Notes: a model not told the origin generated them from the letters alone. Shown: positions 44,183 through 53,475, numbered from the stretch's first letter. The stretch is DNA of 64,000 nucleotides from JABWBJ01 sp035646395 (GCA_035646395.1 DASRPK010000165.1:1-64000), one strand, 5' to 3'. Program-made: numbers and translations.

Positions 44183-45289
44183 ATGTCTATACTCCTCGGC
44201 GTGACTGATTCACGTTTTCCCATCGAGCCGCCGATCGAGCCGATGCTCGCCACGATCGCGGAAACCATGCCCGAGGATGGCGGCGACTATCTCTTCGAAC
44301 CCAAGTGGGATGGGTTTCGGGCGATCGTGTATCGCGGGAAGTCAGACCTGTACATCCAGAGCCGCGACCTCAAGCCGCTGGATCGATACTTCCCCGAGCT
44401 TCACGACGCGTTGCTCGAGGCGTTACCTCCCCACTGCATCGTGGACGGCGAGATCGTCATCGTGGGTGAACAAGGACTCGACTTCGACGCATTGCAGTTG
44501 CGCCTTCATCCGGCCGCCTCACGAGTGAACAAGCTGGCAGCGGCCACGCCGTCATCGTTCGTGGCCTTCGATTTGCTCGCGGTCGACGGAACGAACATCA
44601 TGGAGCTGCCGCAGGCGGAGCGACGATCTCGACTCGAGCAATTGCTGCTCGACGTTGGACGGCCCGTGCACCTGACGCCCATGACCCGCGATCGCGAGAC
44701 CGCCGTGCGTTGGCTCAACGAGTTCGAGGGCGCTGGACTCGATGGCGTGATCGTGAAGCTCGCGCAGAATCGTTATGTGCCGGGCAAGCGCGCCATGATC
44801 AAGGTGAAGCACATCCGGACCGCCGACTGCGTCGTCGCCGGATTCCGGTGGTACAAGACCGGGAAGGATCTGGTCGGTTCTCTTCTCCTGGGGCTGTTTG
44901 ACGACCAGGGCGTTCTGCAACACGTCGGCGTGACCTCGTCATTCACAATGGCCAGGCGGGCGACTTTGGCGCAGGAGCTGGAGCCACTCCGAAAGAACGC
45001 GATGGAGAATCATCCATGGCGCTCCTGGGCCAGCGCCGAAGGAAGTCGAATGCCCGGAGGTCAAAGCCGATGGTCGGCCGGCAAGGACTTGTCGTGGGAA
45101 CCGCTTCGCGTCGAACGAGTGTGCGAAGTGAAATACGATCACCTGCAGGGGGACCGGTTCCGGCATGCGGCGGTCTTTCTGCGATGGAGGCCGGATCGTG
45201 AACCGGACGACTGCACCTACGAGCAGCTCGAAGTGACGCCGCCTTACGAGTTGGAGAAGGTCTTTTCGTCCGGATCGAGCGCCTCCTGA
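44183..45289 (+). CDS. ATP-dependent DNA ligase (LigD-ligase/LigC type)
   Basis: A 368-aa protein. The adenylated Lys41 lies in FEPKWDGFRA. The nucleotidyltransferase motifs FVAFDLLAVDGTNIM, EGAGLDGVIVKLAQ and MIKVKHIRTADCVV are in order, and an OB fold follows. It seals breaks in NHEJ-type repair using ATP. I chose ATG at 44183; a TTG at 44177 lies in the upstream hairpin and a GTG at 44201 is an alternative. It converges with and overlaps the LigD-type polymerase by 46 bp. Ku is not in the window. Confidence 0.9.
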   Translation: MSILLGVTDSRFPIEPPIEPMLATIAETMPEDGGDYLFEPKWDGFRAIVYRGKSDLYIQSRDLKPLDRYFPELHDALLEALPPHCIVDGEIVIVGEQGLDFDALQLRLHPAASRVNKLAAATPSSFVAFDLLAVDGTNIMELPQAERRSRLEQLLLDVGRPVHLTPMTRDRETAVRWLNEFEGAGLDGVIVKLAQNRYVPGKRAMIKVKHIRTADCVVAGFRWYKTGKDLVGSLLLGLFDDQGVLQHVGVTSSFTMARRATLAQELEPLRKNAMENHPWRSWASAEGSRMPGGQSRWSAGKDLSWEPLRVERVCEVKYDHLQGDRFRHAAVFLRWRPDREPDDCTYEQLEVTPPYELEKVFSSGSSAS

Positions 45290-46548
45290 ACGGGCCGGAT
45301 CTGCACCGGAACGTGTTGGAGGTTGAGGCGAATTCTGGTCCACGTGCTGTAACGGCCGCGCATCGCATCCACGAGCACATCCGCGGGCTCGAGATGTTTC
45401 GCTGCGTCCGGGTGCCGCTTCTTCCAGCGCTCGAGTCCAGCCAGCGCATCTTCCTTCTTCTTCGCGCGACCGATTTCGATGAGCGGGAATTTCTTCGCGC
45501 GCGACGCCTGAACCCGAGCCGGCTCACCCTCCTGTTTCTGGTAATGGGGTGGCCAGGGTGCGTCACCCTGCCCTTCCTTCTCCTGCCTGGCGGAAAGCTC
45601 GAGCAACTTGTCGAGTGAGCACGGGTTGTCGTCGATGCCCTCGTGACGATCACCGAGCTTCGCGAACCGCGCCGGCATAGTGACCAACGTGAAATCGGCC
45701 GGATTGCAATCGTCGAGTTCGTCCCAGAGGATCGGAGCGGAAACTCTCGCGTCAGGCGTCGGGCGTACGGAATAGGCCGACGCGACGGTCCGGTCTTTCG
45801 CGTTCTGGTTGTAATCGAGAAAGACGCCGTGCCGCTCCTCTTTCCACCATTTGCTCGTCGCAATCGATGGTGCGCGACGTTCGACCTCACGAGCAAAGGC
45901 CAGCGCGGCTCGCCGAACCTCCGGAAATGTCCACCGCTGCTCAATTCGCACGATGACGTGCATGCCACGCGATCCAGACGTCTTGATCCAGCCGATCAGG
46001 TCGAGGTCAGCGAGAACCTCCCTGATGACGCGCGCTACCTGCTGGATCTGGGGCCACTGGATGCCCGGCACCGGGTCGAGATCCACGCGCAATTCGTCGG
46101 GATGATCGAGCGCTTCGGCGCGAACGGGGTGCGGATGTAACTCGAGACAGGCAAGATTCGCCATCCAGGCCAACGCAGCGGCGTCGCGCGGCACGATCTC
46201 CTCGGCGCTTCTCCCCGACGGAAACTTCAACTCGACGACTTCGATCCAGTCCGGTCGTGATGCCGGCGCACGCTTCTGGTAGAAGAACTCCTCGCCGACC
46301 CCGTTCGGGTAGCGCACGAGGACGTTAGGCCGACCGCCGGCACCACGCAGGGCCCCCGCCGATACCGCGAGGTAATACTGAACCAGGTCCAGTTTCGTGT
46401 GCTTCGGGCCCGGGAAAAGGACCTTCTGCGGATTGGAGATCGTGACCTCACGCCCCGCGATGGTCAGCACCTCACCTGCGCTCCTGGCCTTGGCGCGTGC
46501 CCCGGGCTTCGCCCCTGCCTCCTTCTTCTCTCCCCGTGCTCGCGCCAT
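45244..46548 (-). CDS. ligD: LigD-type polymerase/primase domain protein
   Basis: A 434-aa stand-alone AEP polymerase domain (LigD PolDom). N-terminus is a Lys/Arg/Ala-rich linker, then ISNPQKVLFPG, VRYPNGVGEEFFYQKRAP, HPDELRVDLDPV (catalytic Asp156, Asp158) and KTSGSRGMHVIVRI with KDRTVASAYSVRP. It adds ribo/deoxynucleotides at broken ends in NHEJ. A C-terminal tail of about 70 residues beyond the usual domain contains YSTWTRIRLNL. It overlaps the ligase tail-to-tail by 46 bp, so the two NHEJ functions are encoded separately. Confidence 0.92.
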   Translation of the reverse strand: MARARGEKKEAGAKPGARAKARSAGEVLTIAGREVTISNPQKVLFPGPKHTKLDLVQYYLAVSAGALRGAGGRPNVLVRYPNGVGEEFFYQKRAPASRPDWIEVVELKFPSGRSAEEIVPRDAAALAWMANLACLELHPHPVRAEALDHPDELRVDLDPVPGIQWPQIQQVARVIREVLADLDLIGWIKTSGSRGMHVIVRIEQRWTFPEVRRAALAFAREVERRAPSIATSKWWKEERHGVFLDYNQNAKDRTVASAYSVRPTPDARVSAPILWDELDDCNPADFTLVTMPARFAKLGDRHEGIDDNPCSLDKLLELSARQEKEGQGDAPWPPHYQKQEGEPARVQASRAKKFPLIEIGRAKKKEDALAGLERWKKRHPDAAKHLEPADVLVDAMRGRYSTWTRIRLNLQHVPVQIRPVQEALDPDEKTFSNS

Positions 46549-46566
46549 GCCTGACGACCGGCCGCG

Positions 46567-47151
46567 TTAGGCCGAGTGCGGCTGCACATACGCCAGCTCG
46601 CGACCTTCCGCGGCGCACTTGAGCATCAGCGAACCACGACTCATGTCGCCCAGTCCAACGAACGCTTCCGGATAGTGCAGCCGGGCGCCAAGTATTTCGT
46701 GTAGCGGCGCCAGGTACTTGCGAGTCGCAATGCTGCCGAGGAGGACCACTCGCTCCGACGCATCCATTTCGTCTGCCAGCCGGCCCGCGTCCCGGCGAAG
46801 TGGACGCGTGTATCGCCTGTCAGCGAGGTCCACTTCCACTTTCGCGATCTTCCGGAGCTCGCCGATATCGATGCGCTCTGCAGCCGGCCGCAATCCACGT
46901 CCCGGAACGATGACCTGCACACCGTCCCATCCGGACGGCGGCTGGGCGAACGCCGAGGCGTATGCCAGCTTGCCACGAAAGTACAGCGCACTCATGAACG
47001 TGAAGACTTCGCCGATGGTCGCGCCGTCGCTCGAACGCAGGCGTACAGCAACTGGCGTCGCCGACTTCCCGTTCAACAAATACCCTGCACGTTTCCCCGA
47101 GCAGTTTGCCGGAGAAAGGAGAAAAACCTGGTGAGAGCCGATACTGGTCAC
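46567..47151 (-). CDS. Conserved-looking protein of unknown function upstream of the LigD-type polymerase
   Basis: A 194-aa protein I cannot name. It begins with HQVFLLSPANCSGKRAGYLLN, contains GEVFTFMSALYFRGKLAYASAF, VIVPGRGLRPA and VVLLGSIATRKYLAPLHEI, and ends GDMSRGSLMLKCAAEGREL. No TM or signal peptide is visible, so it is probably cytoplasmic. Codon use and the dense Cys/Gly motifs suggest a real, conserved enzyme or nucleic-acid binding protein. It lies 18 bp before the LigD-type polymerase start on the same strand, which suggests a DNA-repair role by association only. GTG start at 47151 has no strong Shine-Dalgarno. Confidence 0.68.
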   Translation of the reverse strand: MTSIGSHQVFLLSPANCSGKRAGYLLNGKSATPVAVRLRSSDGATIGEVFTFMSALYFRGKLAYASAFAQPPSGWDGVQVIVPGRGLRPAAERIDIGELRKIAKVEVDLADRRYTRPLRRDAGRLADEMDASERVVLLGSIATRKYLAPLHEILGARLHYPEAFVGLGDMSRGSLMLKCAAEGRELAYVQPHSA

Positions 47152-47189
47152 GCGCGACGACGGTGGAATGTCCTGGAGAAAAGTAGTCG

Positions 47190-47714
47190 TCAGCGATTCA
47201 CAATCGGGAGATACTCATCCCAGGGCCCGATAGCTTCGCGGTACTGCTTGGCCATCACCCGTGCGCATTGCGCAATGTGACCGAGGTCATGAACAACCCA
47301 GGCGGCCAGAAGTTGCCGGAGGGGGACGGCTCCGAGCTCTGGATGCTGGCCTTCCAGCGCAAACTGTGACTCGGTCAGTTGCCAGGCAGCAAGCGTCTCG
47401 AGATTGTTGCCGCGCAATCTCTCGAACTCGTCGAGAAGTTCGCCAAGGGTTTTCCCTGTACTCTCATGAAATTGCGCGAACCGATCGTAAGGAGTGAAAC
47501 GGCGGTTTGCCCCCTGGTCGAGAACGATTCGCGCCCGCGGAATCCAGTCGGTCCGCTCGCCGTGAATCAGGTGGCCCACGATGTCATACGGGCTCCACGT
47601 GTCGGGACCTTCTGTCGCATAGGTCCACGAATCCGGGAGCCCGGAAAGCATCGATCGCAATGTCCCGGGCGTTCTGGCCAGGACTGCCGTTCCAGCTGAA
47701 AGGTCGAAGTCCAT
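47190..47714 (-). CDS. DinB-like four-helix protein
   Basis: A 174-aa DinB_2/DUF664-like four-helix bundle. It has SPYDIVGHLIHGERTDWIPR near the start, and WVVHDLGHIAQCARVM near the end, supplying the His residues of the typical metal site (about residues 46-50 and 142-146). Family members include metal-dependent thiol transferases, but many are uncharacterised. I chose ATG at 47714 (MDFDLSAG); the open frame upstream is Ser/Arg-rich and overlaps the TonB-receptor 3' end. Confidence 0.85.
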   Translation of the reverse strand: MDFDLSAGTAVLARTPGTLRSMLSGLPDSWTYATEGPDTWSPYDIVGHLIHGERTDWIPRARIVLDQGANRRFTPYDRFAQFHESTGKTLGELLDEFERLRGNNLETLAAWQLTESQFALEGQHPELGAVPLRQLLAAWVVHDLGHIAQCARVMAKQYREAIGPWDEYLPIVNR

Positions 47715-47727
47715 TGTGCAGCGGAAT

Positions 47728-50700
47728 CTACCGCTCTTTTCGCTGTGACGACTCCTTGAACCGGGTGAGTTGTTCCGCAGTGAGGACTTCCTGCGCCTTC
47801 CGTCCATACTCGGTGTTCAGCTTGCCCAACGCCGACTGGGCTGCACTCAGGCGCTGCGCCAGGTCGCGATCGAATACTCGCCTGCCCTGTCGGAGTACCC
47901 AGTTGCGGAGGGGGGCCAGCGCTGTGTCGGCGCGCGCGTTGTACTCGATGCTGATTGCCGCGAGCTGGGAACGCTGTTCCGGTGTCAGCGAAAGCGAATC
48001 ACTGAGCGCGGCGACCGCCACGGCCGGGTCGCGCTTCAGCTTCGCTACTGCCTGACGACGCTGTTCGTCGGTCAGCGGTCGTTCGTTGACCGGCTCGCGC
48101 AATCCAAGGCCCCGTGAGATCGGATTAGGCACCGGTCCACCAAAGGAGTATTCGAGGCCGAAGCGCAGTTGCGTCGGCGCAAACTTCCGGCGCGCGCTGC
48201 CAAAGTTGGTCGGCTGGCCGAACAGCTGGTTCACGCGGTACTTGAACTGATTCGTGTTCGGATCGAAGCCCGTGACGTAGAACAACGTGGCGTTCGGGTT
48301 CGTGCTCAGCGGCGACTGGCCTAACGGCGTGTTCTCCAGGCCAAGGGCACGGACCAGCGCGCCGTTGGCGTTGGAAAGATCGAAGGTCAGCCGGAGGCGG
48401 TCGCTGTAGCTCCAGCCCGATGGCGGCGTGAGGCTGGCGTTGATATCGAAGCGGGCCTGCCATGGCGTCCGGCAGCTGTTGGCACCGGCCATCCTGCCAC
48501 GCTGCGACAGGATGCACTTCCGGGCCGCCGAGGGAGCACTGGAGATGAGATCGTTCATCTGTCTGGCGAGCGACGTGTCACTCAACGCCGCCGGATCGGG
48601 AATGAACGCTCGGTCGTTTCCGGTGTTGCCGTCGCCGTTGATGTCCCCATTCACCAGCGGGGTGAGCGGGATCCCCGAATAGAGGTTCGTGGTCAGGCCG
48701 AAGTTGAATCCCCAGAACCGGCCGCCACTCGTCAGGCGGAACGTATGCTGCGGATTCGAGATCGGCACCCACTGCTTGACGTACGGATCGCCGATGGTAC
48801 CGATGCGTGAGTTGCCGCGTGTTTCATTGCGACCGGCGTTCAACTGATAGGACAGGCTCAGCGCCAGTCGCCGGTTGAGCAGCGGGTTCGGCGGTGCAAT
48901 CGAGGCCTGGAACTCGGCGCGGTAGCTGCGCAGGTCGGACAACAGGCTCGACACCGTCGCGAAGTCCGGCGAGCGGCGTGAGGCGCCTGACGAGATCGAG
49001 CCCGTCGAGGGGACGACCGCATTGACCGGCGCGAAGACGGGACGGCCCCCTTCACCGGTCAGGAAGAACTGCGGAATGCGATTGAGGTTGAGATCGACCG
49101 TGCTCTGGCCATTGACGTTGTACGAGAACCCACCGTTGATGGTCAGAATCCACTTGCCCGGCACGCGAATGCCGTCGATGCCCAGGCTGCTGCGCCACGA
49201 CATCGGGGGTTCGAACCCGGGATCGAACACGCGAACGAGCGGCTTCGAGAGAGAGAAGGTGGTGCCGTTTGTGCCGTCGGCGCAGGACGAGGGTCCGACG
49301 GTCATGGTCCGCCAGTCCGGCACGGGAACCGCGTCACCGACGCAGGACAATGTCACCCGCGTGCCAGGCAGACCGGTCGACTCGACCAACTCGGCGACGG
49401 TGCCGGTACTCACGGTCCCTCGATAGGCGCCGACGGTTCCGGACACCGCAACACCCGGCAACGTGGTCGCACGCTGCATCGCGACGATCGACGACACCAT
49501 GTCGGGCGACATCTGGCGGAGTGCGTTCGCCGACATTCCGCCTAACGTCGATGCTCCGCCCGCCGTCCCCTGCCCTCGCCGGCCGCGCGAGGCCCAGGAG
49601 AAGCCGATGCGCGGACTGACGCCGACGTCTTCCGGAATCCGGTCGGTCCGGACGCCGAACGTCTGGTCGACGGCCGGATTGTATTTCGGAACCGTGCCGG
49701 GATGCGCGAAGTCCAGGCGCAGTCCGCCCTGCAGCTGCCAGGCGTCCGACGCCTTCCACTCGTCGCCGATCCAGACGGAGGAGTTTCGGGAATTGGTGTT
49801 GCGCGGCGTGTTGGTGATGACCCGGTCGTACGACGCCGGCCGGTTGGCCAGCAGGTCCTCGATGGTCAGATACGTGTAGCTGCCGAGGAGCGGGCTGCCC
49901 GGGAAATAGAAGTAGTTGCTGCGATTGAAGCCGGCGCGACCGCCGATCTTCACCTTGTGCCTGCCGCTGGCTGGGAGCCACGAAAGCTCGTTCGTGGCCT
50001 CACCACCTCGGCTCTGCTCGTAGTAGTCGCCCTCGCCCCCACCGAACGTGAGTGACGACAGGCCGGTGCGGCCATCGGCAAACGCCGTTCCGACGCGCAC
50101 CGAACCGCCCGGCAGGAGCGTGTAGGGATCCGAATCGTCGGAGTAGTAGTTGTAGCCGGCCGTGAACTCATTGAGCAATCCGCGCACGTAGTGCGTCGAG
50201 CGCAGGCCGAAGGAGTGCTGCACGACGGACAGTTCGTTCACCCGCGTCGGGAAGGAGACTTCCGACCCGTTGTTGCCGATATTCCGCTGCCAGCTCCCGT
50301 TATGCGACAGGCGGATGGAAGTGGTCGCGTTAGGCGCGAAGTCGAAGACTTCCGTCGTGCGGAGCTGCCGGTTGTGGGCCTCGTTCGGGGCAGCGGCGAT
50401 CGACAGCGGAATGCCAAGGTCCACCAGCGCCGACGTGACGGCGGACACGGAGTCGAGGCTGATCCCACGCTGGGCCAGCAGTGCACCCCGGGGATTGAGC
50501 AGGGAGTACCAGTCCGCCGCGTTGTCCTCCGCCTGCCAGGAGATGTTGAAGCGGAGTTTCTGCTTGATGATCGGCCCGTTGACTGTGCCGCTGTGATTGA
50601 TGGGCCGGTTCACGGGGCGGTTCCACGCCGGATCCTTCCACACCAGGCCTCGATTCGACGTTGCGAACCGGATACTACCGCCCAGAATGTCGGTCCCGCC

Positions 50701-51432
50701 GCGAAGCGTCTGTGAAACATTCCCGCCCGAGAATCCACCACGCGCCGGGTCAGCTGACGAAGTCACGATGCGCACGGACTGAACGGCGTCAGGCGGGAGC
50801 CCGCCACCCTGGCCACGCACCGAAACACCGTCCAGGGTGGTGACATTTCCCGTGGGTGCCGCACCGAGCACGGAGAACGTCGAGTCGTCGAGCGCCGAAA
50901 TCCCTGGAATTGAAAGCAACAGTTCCATGAGACGGGACGGATCAGCCAGGAACAGTGAATCGGCGAGTGCGCCGGCACCCACTTCGCCAATGGCTGATCG
51001 TTCACCGACCATCGGCCCGGCGGTGACGACCACGCGCTCGAGCACCTGGGAGACGGACCGCAGGTACACGTTCGAGCCCAGCACGGGCGAAATTCCTACC
51101 CGTGAAAGCCGGAAAGACGCAGTCTGAAATCCAACGCGCCTAACGCCAACGAGATATTCCCCCTCGGCTTGTGGAAAGACCAGCGTGTAGGAGCCACGGG
51201 CGTCGGTTCGCGCGGTCTGGCTCATGCGACTGACCAGTCCCGTGACGCGAACTTCAGCCTGTGCGAGCGGAACGCTATCGGGACCGAAGACGCGACCCCT
51301 GATGATTTCCGTGGTGCTCTGAGCCTGCGCGTCCGTGAACGGGGAGATCAGCACGATCAGGCACGAGACGAAGCGTGCGAGGCGCCCAGGCCACCGATGC
51401 CCTTGCGAATTGAAAGGTGGGACGGAGCTCAC
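47728..51432 (-). CDS. TonB-dependent receptor with N-terminal carboxypeptidase-regulatory-like domain and Spy/CpxP-like C-terminal tail
   Basis: A 1234-aa outer-membrane receptor. A signal peptide (about 1-37) is followed by a carboxypeptidase-regulatory-like domain (about 40-110, RGRVFGPDSVPLAQAEVRVTG), a TonB plug (about 120-240) and a beta barrel ending in LRFGLEYSFGG at about 1098. A C-terminal tail of about 136 residues follows the barrel. It is rich in Glu/Gln/Arg helices and has three LTxxQ motifs (LTDEQ about 1120, LTPEQ about 1149, LTAEQ about 1217), like the periplasmic chaperones Spy and CpxP. The imported substrate is unknown. Its start is a GTG. Confidence 0.88.
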   Translation of the reverse strand: MSSVPPFNSQGHRWPGRLARFVSCLIVLISPFTDAQAQSTTEIIRGRVFGPDSVPLAQAEVRVTGLVSRMSQTARTDARGSYTLVFPQAEGEYLVGVRRVGFQTASFRLSRVGISPVLGSNVYLRSVSQVLERVVVTAGPMVGERSAIGEVGAGALADSLFLADPSRLMELLLSIPGISALDDSTFSVLGAAPTGNVTTLDGVSVRGQGGGLPPDAVQSVRIVTSSADPARGGFSGGNVSQTLRGGTDILGGSIRFATSNRGLVWKDPAWNRPVNRPINHSGTVNGPIIKQKLRFNISWQAEDNAADWYSLLNPRGALLAQRGISLDSVSAVTSALVDLGIPLSIAAAPNEAHNRQLRTTEVFDFAPNATTSIRLSHNGSWQRNIGNNGSEVSFPTRVNELSVVQHSFGLRSTHYVRGLLNEFTAGYNYYSDDSDPYTLLPGGSVRVGTAFADGRTGLSSLTFGGGEGDYYEQSRGGEATNELSWLPASGRHKVKIGGRAGFNRSNYFYFPGSPLLGSYTYLTIEDLLANRPASYDRVITNTPRNTNSRNSSVWIGDEWKASDAWQLQGGLRLDFAHPGTVPKYNPAVDQTFGVRTDRIPEDVGVSPRIGFSWASRGRRGQGTAGGASTLGGMSANALRQMSPDMVSSIVAMQRATTLPGVAVSGTVGAYRGTVSTGTVAELVESTGLPGTRVTLSCVGDAVPVPDWRTMTVGPSSCADGTNGTTFSLSKPLVRVFDPGFEPPMSWRSSLGIDGIRVPGKWILTINGGFSYNVNGQSTVDLNLNRIPQFFLTGEGGRPVFAPVNAVVPSTGSISSGASRRSPDFATVSSLLSDLRSYRAEFQASIAPPNPLLNRRLALSLSYQLNAGRNETRGNSRIGTIGDPYVKQWVPISNPQHTFRLTSGGRFWGFNFGLTTNLYSGIPLTPLVNGDINGDGNTGNDRAFIPDPAALSDTSLARQMNDLISSAPSAARKCILSQRGRMAGANSCRTPWQARFDINASLTPPSGWSYSDRLRLTFDLSNANGALVRALGLENTPLGQSPLSTNPNATLFYVTGFDPNTNQFKYRVNQLFGQPTNFGSARRKFAPTQLRFGLEYSFGGPVPNPISRGLGLREPVNERPLTDEQRRQAVAKLKRDPAVAVAALSDSLSLTPEQRSQLAAISIEYNARADTALAPLRNWVLRQGRRVFDRDLAQRLSAAQSALGKLNTEYGRKAQEVLTAEQLTRFKESSQRKER

Positions 51433-51520
51433 GCGATAACCTGTTGAGGAACCGAGAGTTTGACACCCCTACGGAGTGGGGGGTTGGGGAGTTTTGGGGC
51501 ATAAGGCGCGGAACCTGAAG

Positions 51521-51570
51521 GGAAGGCGTAGAGCGCAGGGCCTGGAGGGTCCTGCGCCTTCTGCCTTACC
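51521..51570. terminator. Inverted repeat after the small membrane gene
   Basis: GGAAGGCGTAGAGCGCAGG (51521-51539) pairs imperfectly with TCCTGCGCCTTCTGCCTTACC (51550-51570) around a GGCCTGGAGGG-type loop. It overlaps the stop of the 51566 gene and precedes the TonB receptor gene on the same strand. Probable terminator. Confidence 0.6.
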
Positions 51571-52006
51571 AGAGCCGGTACGCCTCCATCCCCGCGAATG
51601 CCAGAAGCGGCGAGAACAGCAGCACGCCGATCGCGATCCCGATATGCTCAGCGACGAAATTGGCCCGTGGCGAAAGGTCGGGGTCGTCGTTTTCCTCGAC
51701 AATCTCTTTTTGCGCCGCAATGCCGGTCCAGAGGAATGAGGCCAGGAACAGCGGGGCCGCCACGCGACCTAACGGATCGGCCAGCCCTGGCGTGAAGTAA
51801 CTGGCAAAGAGAAACCCCAGAATCCCGATCGACACGACATCGGCGAGCACCCGCAGGCGGGAGTCACCGTGCCGCACGTCATCGATGACGGACCATGCCG
51901 CGAACCCAGCGATGAGCAGCAGGTAGAGAAAAGCCCAGATTGGCACCGTGCGTCGATTCCCCTGCCTGACGAAGATCAGCGCTGCGGTTCGACCAGCCTT
52001 CCGCAC
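51566..52006 (-). CDS. Small four-helix membrane protein of unknown function
   Basis: A 146-aa protein with about four hydrophobic segments (about 21-40, 53-68, 82-96 and 124-140). An acidic linker (EENDDPDLSPRANF) separates the last two. No known motif is recognised. It lies between the TonB receptor and the sugar dehydrogenase on the same strand. The N-terminus is basic (RKAGR), so it is probably cytoplasmic-facing. Confidence 0.65.
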   Translation of the reverse strand: MRKAGRTAALIFVRQGNRRTVPIWAFLYLLLIAGFAAWSVIDDVRHGDSRLRVLADVVSIGILGFLFASYFTPGLADPLGRVAAPLFLASFLWTGIAAQKEIVEENDDPDLSPRANFVAEHIGIAIGVLLFSPLLAFAGMEAYRLW

Positions 52007-52125
52007 TTCATGACGGAGGCGACGTCGGGTGTGTTTCGCGGGAGGAGTGATAGCGCGCGCATGACCTGAAGCACTACGGCGCGCGCCATCCTCCTGTCAA
52101 CGCTTCATCGGTACTGCCGATGGCC

Positions 52126-53475
52126 TCACCGGGCGTTCCCGGCATAGAAGATGCGCCAGATCCAGCCGGCACGGTCGTCCGACACATACAGCGAACCGTC
52201 GATGCCCTGCGTCACCGACACCGGGCGATGCGCAGCGCCGGTAGGCGTAAAATTCCCGCCAGCGAAACCGTCGGCAAAGGTTTCGAACTTTCCTCCCGGC
52301 CTGCCGGCAATCCACGGCGTGAACGTCACGATGTACCCCGGACCGGCCGGCTGTAACCGCGGATCGAACCGCGAGCCGTGCCAGGCGATGAACAGCCCGC
52401 CCTGATAACGGATGGGAAATTGCGACCCGGTATAGAACGTCATGCCTAACGGCGCCCAGTGCGCTGGATAGTCGGCGACGGGAAGCTCGCGGTCCGCGCA
52501 GAGCCCGACGATGTCGCCGTCACCGCCGTATTCGGGGGCGAGCACCTTCCGGTTCCTGACGCCGTCGTAATAGCAGTAGGGCCAGCCGTATTTCTTCCCC
52601 TGCTCGATGACGAACAGCTCCTCAGCCGGGAGCAGTGCGTCATCACGCTCATCGAACAAGGTTGACCAGTTATCGAAGAGTTGATCGCGGCCGTTCTGCG
52701 CGCCGTACAGCTTTCCGTCGGCGGGATTGATCGCGAGGGCATTCATATTCCGCAGCTCGGTGGCGAACCGTGTACCGCTTGCCTGTGTCTGGTCGGTCGT
52801 GGTGGCACTGAAGTGCCAGACACCGGCGCGCACCGGGAGCTCGGGACACGGATCGAGGCCCGGAGAGAAGTCGGTCCGATCGACTTCCTGGCACGAGTTA
52901 CTGCCTGACGCGATGTTCACGAACATCCCACCCTTTCCGTCGAGAACGACCGTCTTGCGTGGGTGGTCGTCCGTGGCCGGGAGTCCGGATACGATCACCT
53001 CTTCGCCACCCGTTGGCACCAGCTCGGCCCCAATGAACGTGTAACGCAGCACCCGATCGTCCGGCGAGAAGTAGAGCTGACCTTCGCCCCAGGCGACGCC
53101 ATTTCCGCCGGTGGGTCCGAAACGTGCCTGCTGATCGGCACGTCCGTCGCCATCCGTGTCACGTAAGGCGACCACCCCACCCATCGTGGTGCCCGGGCCA
53201 TTGTTGATCGCAACGTACAGATCGCCGTTAGGCCTGATTGCCATGTGGCGGGCCCGGCCAAGGTCCTTCGCCACCACTACAGCACAGAAACCTGGCGGAA
53301 GGATCAGGCCACCATTGTCGGGATCGCATTCAACAGCCGCGATCCCTGGTTTTGCGAGCAGCGCACTCCTGTTCTCCGGGGCAGCCGGCGCGTCGGCACA
53401 TCCCACCCCTGCCAGTACCGCGGCGACGCTCAGCCGCGTTCGTGGACGTAGCTCATTCCAGCGCATGTGCAGCAC
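52126..53475 (-). CDS. PQQ-type soluble sugar (glucose/sorbosone) dehydrogenase lipoprotein
   Basis: A 449-aa protein with lipobox LAGVGC (Cys26) and a six-bladed beta-propeller of the GSDH (PF07995) type. Conserved segments include HMAIRPNGDLYVAINN, GGNGVAWGEGQLYFSPDD, MNALAINPADGKLYGAQNGRDQL and HWAPLGMTFYTGSQFP, with WHGSRFDPRLQ near the end. PQQ-dependent sugar oxidation on the periplasmic or outer surface is likely. No pqq genes are in the window. A GCCTGACG and several CGTTAGGC copies lie in it. Confidence 0.85.
   Translation of the reverse strand: MLHMRWNELRPRTRLSVAAVLAGVGCADAPAAPENRSALLAKPGIAAVECDPDNGGLILPPGFCAVVVAKDLGRARHMAIRPNGDLYVAINNGPGTTMGGVVALRDTDGDGRADQQARFGPTGGNGVAWGEGQLYFSPDDRVLRYTFIGAELVPTGGEEVIVSGLPATDDHPRKTVVLDGKGGMFVNIASGSNSCQEVDRTDFSPGLDPCPELPVRAGVWHFSATTTDQTQASGTRFATELRNMNALAINPADGKLYGAQNGRDQLFDNWSTLFDERDDALLPAEELFVIEQGKKYGWPYCYYDGVRNRKVLAPEYGGDGDIVGLCADRELPVADYPAHWAPLGMTFYTGSQFPIRYQGGLFIAWHGSRFDPRLQPAGPGYIVTFTPWIAGRPGGKFETFADGFAGGNFTPTGAAHRPVSVTQGIDGSLYVSDDRAGWIWRIFYAGNAR

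Noticed and set aside
46567..47151. Ku protein
   Set aside because: The gene next to the LigD-type polymerase was checked for Ku motifs and shows none; its sequence is unlike Ku.
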